A DNA stretch of 64,000 bases. Origin: Allokutzneria sp. A3M-2-11 16 (GTDB lineage: Bacteria; Actinomycetota; Actinomycetes; Mycobacteriales; Pseudonocardiaceae). The position numbers were made by a program, and so were the translations under genes. The notes under the pieces were generated by a model. The model saw nothing but the letters and a program-made list of their open reading frames with translations. It did not search any database and was not told the origin of the DNA. The first letter of the stretch is position 1. Every line of letters begins with the position of its first letter. Shown here piece by piece: positions 59,871 through 64,000 of this stretch. Location of the stretch: assembly GCF_024213555.1 (NCBI RefSeq), contig NZ_JANAVO010000001.1, positions 310,001 to 374,000 of the forward strand, read 5' to 3'.

Positions 59871-60956
59871 TCACCGCATTGGACGACCACGCAACACGAC
59901 CAGTGACGGTGTGCGCAGCGTGGCCAGGTTCTCCCGGGGGTCCGCGTCGTACACGACCAGGTCGGCCGCGGTGCCGTGGGCGATCGAGGACATGCCGAGC
60001 CAGCGCCGCGCGGCCCAGCTCGCCGCGCCGATGGCCTGTTCGGCGGTCATCCCGACCGAGTGCAGCGCGGCGATCTCGTCGGCGATGCGGCCGTGCTTGA
60101 TGCCGCCGCCCGCGTCGGTGCCCGCGTAGACCGGCACGCCCGCCTCGATCGCCTGCGCGATGGTCTCGCGCGAGTTGGCGTACAGGCTGCGCATGTGCCC
60201 CGCGTACCGCGGGTACTTGGCCGCCTTGTCGGCGATGTCGGGGAAGTTCTCGATGTTGATCAGCGTCGGGACCAGCGCGGTGCCGCGGGCGGCCATCACG
60301 TCGATCAGCTCGCGGCTGAGCCCGGTCCCGTGCTCGATGCAGTCGATCCCGGCGTTGACCAGGCCGGGAATCGCCTCCTCCGAGAACACGTGCGCGGTCA
60401 CCCTGGCGCCCGCCTCGTGCGCGACCTTGATCGCCTCGGTCAGCGCGTCCTCCGGCCAGAGCGGGGCCAGGTCGCCCGCGCCGCGGTCGATCCAGTCGCC
60501 GACGAGCTTGACCCAGCCGTCGCCGTACGCGGCCTGTTCGGCGACGGCGGCGGGCAGGTCGGCCGGGTCCTCGACGTCCACGCCGAGGTAGGGGATGTAG
60601 CGCTTCGGGCGGGCGATGTGCCGTCCCGCCCTGATCAGCCTCGGCAGGTCCTCGCGCTCCTGGAGCGGCCGGGTGTCGATCGGCGAGCCGCAGTCCCGGA
60701 TCAGCAGGGTGCCCGCGTCGCGGTCGACCTCCGCCTGCGCCGCCGCCTCCGGCAGGTCCACCGGGCCACCTGGGCCGATGCCGACGTGGCAGTGCGCGTC
60801 GACCAGCCCCGGCACGATCCAGCAGCCGTCCGCGACCGTCACCGCGTCGCGGACCGGCTCGAAGGACACCAGTCCGTCCGCGATCCACAGGTCGCGGACC
60901 TCGTCACCGTGCTCCTCGCGGGGCAGCACCACCCCGCGCAGGTGCAGATTCGGCAC
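59871..60956 (-). CDS. amidohydrolase family protein
   Basis: A 361-residue metal-dependent hydrolase. The metal-binding motif is VPGLVDAHCHVGIGPGG; further ligands lie in KYIPYLGVDVEDPADLPAAV, ARVTAHVFSEEAIPGLVNAG, CIEHGTGLSREL and VYAGTDAGGGIKHGRIADEI. Resembles the imidazolonepropionase-like group. Substrate unknown. It starts 2 bp after the ffh stop, so the two are cotranscribed. Confidence 0.88.
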   Translation of the reverse strand: MPNLHLRGVVLPREEHGDEVRDLWIADGLVSFEPVRDAVTVADGCWIVPGLVDAHCHVGIGPGGPVDLPEAAAQAEVDRDAGTLLIRDCGSPIDTRPLQEREDLPRLIRAGRHIARPKRYIPYLGVDVEDPADLPAAVAEQAAYGDGWVKLVGDWIDRGAGDLAPLWPEDALTEAIKVAHEAGARVTAHVFSEEAIPGLVNAGIDCIEHGTGLSRELIDVMAARGTALVPTLINIENFPDIADKAAKYPRYAGHMRSLYANSRETIAQAIEAGVPVYAGTDAGGGIKHGRIADEIAALHSVGMTAEQAIGAASWAARRWLGMSSIAHGTAADLVVYDADPRENLATLRTPSLVVLRGRPMR

Positions 60957-60958
60957 CG

Positions 60959-62500
60959 CTAGTCCTTTTTCTTCTTCTTGCCGAAGTTCAGCTTCGACGG
61001 GTCGAAACCGGCGGGCAGCTGGTCGAGACCGGCCAGCCCCGGCGGCAGCTGGTTGAGGCCGGGGGGCATCCGCGAGAGGTCGGGCATGCCCGCGGGCAGA
61101 CCGGTGCCCGCGTTGTTCTTCGGGCCGAACTTCTTGCCCTTCTTCCCCTTCTTGCCCTTGAGCTTCTTGGAGCCGCCGCCACCGGTGCCCGGCAGGCCGA
61201 ACCGGCCCGCCATCTGCTTCATCATCTTGCGCGCGTCGAAGAAGCGGTTGACCAGGTCGTTGATCTCGCTGACCGCGACGCCGGAGCCGTTGGCGATGCG
61301 CAGCCGCCGGGAGGCGTTGATGATCTTCGGGTCGGCGCGCTCGGCCGGGGTCATGCCGCGGATGATCGCCTGCAGCCGGTCCAGGTGCCTCTCGTCGACC
61401 TGGGCCATCGCGTCCTTCATCTGGCCCGCGCCCGGCAGCATGCCCAGCAGGTTGGCGATCGGGCCCATCTTGCGGATGGCCAGCATCTGCTCGAGGAAGT
61501 CCTCCAGCGTCAGCTCACCGGAGCCGATCTTGGCGGCGGTCTGCTCCGCCTGCTGCGCGTCGAAGACCTGTTCGGCCTGCTCGATCAGCGAGAGGACATC
61601 GCCCATGCCCAGGATGCGGCTGGCCATCCGGTCCGGGTGGAAGACGTCGAAGTCCTCCAGCTTCTCGCCGCTGGAGGCGAACAGGATCGGCTGCCCGGTG
61701 ACGTGCCGGACCGACAGCGCGGCACCACCGCGGGCGTCGCCGTCGAGCTTGGTCAGCACCACGCCGGTGAAGCCGACGCCGTCGCGGAAGGCCTCCGCGG
61801 TGGTGACGGCGTCCTGACCGATCATCGCGTCGACGACGAAGAGGGTCTCGTCGGGCTGGACCGCGTCCCGGATGTCGGCGGCCTGCCGCATCAGTTCCTC
61901 GTCGACGCCGAGGCGGCCCGCGGTGTCGACCAGCACCATGTCGTGCTGGGCCCGGCGGGCCTCCTCGATGGCGCGGCGGGCCACGTCGACCGGGTCGCCG
62001 ACGCCGTTGCCGGGCTCGGGCGCGAACACCGGCACCCCGGCGCGCTCGCCGACGACCTGGAGCTGGGTGACCGCGTTGGGCCGCTGGAGGTCGCAGGCGA
62101 CCAGCAGCGGGGTGTGCCCCTGCCCGGAGAGGAACTTGGCCAGCTTGCCAGCGAGGGTGGTCTTACCGGCACCCTGCAGACCGGCGAGCATGATCACCGT
62201 CGGCGCGGTCTTGGCCAGGTTCAGCCGCCGGGTCTCGCCGCCGAGGATGGTGACGAGCTCCTCGTTGACGATCTTGACGACCTGCTGGGCCGGGTTCAGG
62301 GCCTCGGAGACCTCCGCGCCCTTGGCCCGCTCCTTGACCTGCGCGATGAACTGCCGCACCACGGGAAGCGCGACGTCGGCCTCCAGCAGCGCGATGCGGA
62401 TCTCGCGGCAGGTGGCGTCGATGTCGGCGTCGGAGAGGCGCCCCTTGCCGCGCAGGTTCTTCAGTACCGTTGTGAGACGGTCGGAAAGGGTGTCGAACAC
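60959..62500 (-). CDS. ffh: signal recognition particle protein Ffh
   Basis: A 513-residue GTPase of the signal recognition particle. N domain (MFDTLSDRLTTVLKNLRGKG), G domain with P-loop LAGLQGAGKTTLAGKLAKFL, DTAGRLGVDEELM, TKLDGDARGGAALSV, and the M domain with Met-rich LEQMLAIRKMGPIANLLGML. A Lys/Gly/Pro-rich C-terminal tail follows (KLKGKKGKKGKKFGPKNNAG), usual for actinobacteria. Confidence 0.97.
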   Translation of the reverse strand: MFDTLSDRLTTVLKNLRGKGRLSDADIDATCREIRIALLEADVALPVVRQFIAQVKERAKGAEVSEALNPAQQVVKIVNEELVTILGGETRRLNLAKTAPTVIMLAGLQGAGKTTLAGKLAKFLSGQGHTPLLVACDLQRPNAVTQLQVVGERAGVPVFAPEPGNGVGDPVDVARRAIEEARRAQHDMVLVDTAGRLGVDEELMRQAADIRDAVQPDETLFVVDAMIGQDAVTTAEAFRDGVGFTGVVLTKLDGDARGGAALSVRHVTGQPILFASSGEKLEDFDVFHPDRMASRILGMGDVLSLIEQAEQVFDAQQAEQTAAKIGSGELTLEDFLEQMLAIRKMGPIANLLGMLPGAGQMKDAMAQVDERHLDRLQAIIRGMTPAERADPKIINASRRLRIANGSGVAVSEINDLVNRFFDARKMMKQMAGRFGLPGTGGGGSKKLKGKKGKKGKKFGPKNNAGTGLPAGMPDLSRMPPGLNQLPPGLAGLDQLPAGFDPSKLNFGKKKKKD

Positions 62501-62537
62501 GGGTTTCGGGCTCCAGCCAGGTGTCGTCTGCTCAGGC

Positions 62538-63152
62538 TCAGTCGGGTCTCAGGGTAGCCGGAAGCCGGAACTCGACCCGGACCCGCTCGCCGATGTCGTG
62601 CCGCCGCAGCACGCACACCTTCCGCCAGCCGGGGAAGGTGTGGCCCGCGCGCAGCCGCCTGCGGATGCCCGAGGCCCTGCGCACGTGCTTGGCGAAGGAC
62701 TCGGCGGGCAGCACGCGTCCCCTGCTGTGCTGTCCCGCCAATGCCTCGACGGCGCTGACGTCCAGCCAGACGAAGGTCCCGGGCCGACGGGTCAGGATGC
62801 GCAGCACGGCGATCCACATGCGCGTGCTCTTGCGCGTGGCGGGCTCGTGCACGACGACAGCGCCCGGCGCGGTTATCGCGTGCCAGACGAGCCGCGCGTG
62901 GTGGGTGACGTGCACGAGCGGTCGGTAGAACCGGTAGGGCACCGGCCCGAGCGCGTCACGTAGTGGTTGGCGGACCTGGTCGGAGTCGAGCACGGTCACG
63001 TAGGCGGGCACGGCTGCTCTCCGCAGGAGTTCGGATTTCCCTGCCCCGGGCAGTCCCGCGAGCAGCACCAGGTCTCGACCGCCGACAGTGAAGACGGCGG
63101 GCGCTCTGCGGGTTCTGGGGGCGTCCACTACCCGAAAACGAGTGACGGCCAC
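62538..63152 (-). CDS. AAA/zeta-like P-loop kinase-fold protein
   Basis: A 204-residue protein from GTG 63152 (VAVTRFRVVDAPRTRRAPAV); the frame stays open upstream with unlikely composition. P-loop: LLAGLPGAGKSELLRR, then VLDSDQVRQPLRDALG and a lid region with Arg residues. Resembles the nucleoside-kinase-like ATPases found between glnD and ffh in actinobacteria. Substrate unknown. Confidence 0.75.
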   Translation of the reverse strand: MAVTRFRVVDAPRTRRAPAVFTVGGRDLVLLAGLPGAGKSELLRRAAVPAYVTVLDSDQVRQPLRDALGPVPYRFYRPLVHVTHHARLVWHAITAPGAVVVHEPATRKSTRMWIAVLRILTRRPGTFVWLDVSAVEALAGQHSRGRVLPAESFAKHVRRASGIRRRLRAGHTFPGWRKVCVLRRHDIGERVRVEFRLPATLRPD

Positions 63153-63242
63153 GGCGGCGTTCCATGCGCGTGCGGATTGTGATTGATGACCGTTTTCTAA
63201 CAGCTTCACGCAACCTTCGCAGGTTCGGGTGGCACAAAAGAA

Positions 63243-63299
63243 CGCCCGTGGCGGGAAGCGACCCGGACCCCTCGATCCGAACCGCACCCGCCACGGGCG
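63243..63299 (-). terminator. terminator downstream of glnD
   Basis: CGCCCGTGGCGGG (63,243-63,255) pairs perfectly with CCCGCCACGGGCG (63,287-63,299), with a 31-nt loop region. On the reverse strand TTCTTTTGTG follows, so it ends leftward transcripts from glnD. Confidence 0.75.
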
Positions 63300-63539
63300 C
63301 CGCGACGCACGCTGATCCCCACCTCCGCGCCGGATCCGCCACACCCCCGTGTCAGCGGTTCCGCGCGGCCCCCACCCGCGTCACAAGGAAGATCCTGCCG
63401 CTGGGCCCCGATGCGCCAGAAGCGTGAAGGTCCTTGCTGTTGTTTGCGTAGAGCTACGCAAACAACCCAGGTGAGGTTGGTGCCTCACCATCCACGACGG
63501 GGCACGCGCGGAGCCATGACGCGGTCGCCGGAAGAAAGC

Positions 63540-64000
63540 TCAGCGGGCAGCTGCGAGGACCGCGCGCTCGATCGACCGCCGCGCTGAGATGTCACCGTCG
63601 AGGCAGAACGCGTCGACCACTGTTCCGCCCAATGTGGACACACGCGCCCAACGCACGTTCACCGAGCAGGACTCCAGGGCGGCGGCTATGCGGTGCAGCA
63701 GGCCGATGCGGTCAGTAGCACGGAGTTCGAGCACTACGGCTCCGGATGCCTCGTCGTCGAACCACAACACCCTGGGCGGAGCGACCTCCTCCGGCGGCCC
63801 GCCGTAGTCGCGTTCCTTCGCCGCCAACCGATCCTTCAGCAGCAGCGAACCGTCGAGGGCTCGGCGCAGTTGCTCCTGCAGCAACGACGCGTCGGGAAGC
63901 GTGCCGAAGCGCGGCGAGACGGTGAAGGTCTCCACCGCTGCCTTCTCGTGTCCGTGCAGCACCGCGGCGTGCACTTCGAGCGAGTTGAGCGCCAGCACTC
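63540..64000 (-). CDS. glnD: C-terminal part of [protein-PII] uridylyltransferase GlnD
   Basis: Only the last 153 codons lie in the window; the frame continues past base 64,000. It carries the end of the ACT domains: HAAVLHGHEKAAVETFTVSP and VVLELRATDRIGLLHRIAAA, NVRWARVSTLGGTVVDAFCL. GlnD senses glutamine and modifies PII. glnD beside ffh is the usual actinomycete order. Confidence 0.9.
   Translation of the reverse strand, partial: VLALNSLEVHAAVLHGHEKAAVETFTVSPRFGTLPDASLLQEQLRRALDGSLLLKDRLAAKERDYGGPPEEVAPPRVLWFDDEASGAVVLELRATDRIGLLHRIAAALESCSVNVRWARVSTLGGTVVDAFCLDGDISARRSIERAVLAAAR

Noticed and set aside
61385-62557. 390-codon forward ORF opposite ffh
   Set aside because: Shadow of ffh third-position GC bias; no start signal.
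1-64000. CRISPR array
   Set aside because: No run of regularly spaced identical repeats was seen; the direct repeats found are pairs only.

Overview
The window is high-GC actinomycete chromosome, most likely Pseudonocardiaceae-like (inferred from GC content, codon use and synteny, not from an rRNA marker). The backbone order is rlmN - PadR regulator - methyltransferase - glyoxalase-like protein - cdsA - frr - pyrH - tsf - rpsB - M23 peptidase - whiG-type sigma factor - xerC-type recombinase - dprA - comM/yifB. After the insert it continues 5' comM - yraN - DUF2469 - rnhB - lepB - rplS - trmD - rimM - KH protein - rpsP - two CPBP proteases - amidohydrolase - ffh - AAA protein - glnD. rlmN and glnD run off the two window edges.

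The main event is a 37.75-kb integrative element (about 13,857-51,617) inserted inside comM, exactly at the Walker B codons. Both junctions carry the same 11 bp, TCGCACGCCTC. Removing the element and one copy rejoins comM in frame as a 503-codon ORF. A large serine integrase lies 51 bp inside the left junction. The element's two ends carry an inverted repeat (GGGTGAATA / TATTCACCC) that would flank the core symmetrically in the circular form, as expected for a serine-integrase attP.

The element is composite. Its left part holds an actinomycete-ICE-like module: TraD/VirD4-type ATPase, Replic_Relax-type protein, Xis and tyrosine integrase. This module ends in the 3' part of a tRNA, flanked by paired GCCGTCA arm sites. 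A second, diverged copy of one arm lies 1.4 kb further on. The right part holds a second, inverted transfer module: another TraD-like ATPase, another Replic_Relax protein and a set of small membrane/soluble proteins.

Cargo between the modules looks like a defence and conflict island. It contains (i) a CD-NTase/Cap15-type minimal CBASS; (ii) a four-gene ubiquitin-like conjugation operon (Ubl, E2, JAB-E1 fusion, membrane protein); (iii) a polymorphic nuclease toxin with its immunity protein and a small helical partner; (iv) DUF3800 and DUF6338 genes, each paired with a tiny ORF; (v) an Lsr2 silencer; (vi) several Xre regulators, one with a TPR-type C-terminus and one with an NBR1-like Ig domain; (vii) a translationally coupled operon that includes a catalytic-domain-only resolvase-like protein; and (viii) a candidate 12-residue peptide gene with its own ribosome-binding site and terminator, divergent from a small Xre gene. 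Many cargo genes are visibly more AT-rich than the backbone.

The best candidates for an undescribed system are the Ubl/E2/JAB-E1/membrane operon (33.1-36.5 kb) and the micro-peptide/Xre locus (29.8-30.2 kb). All functional calls rest on reading motifs by eye; no database search was run.
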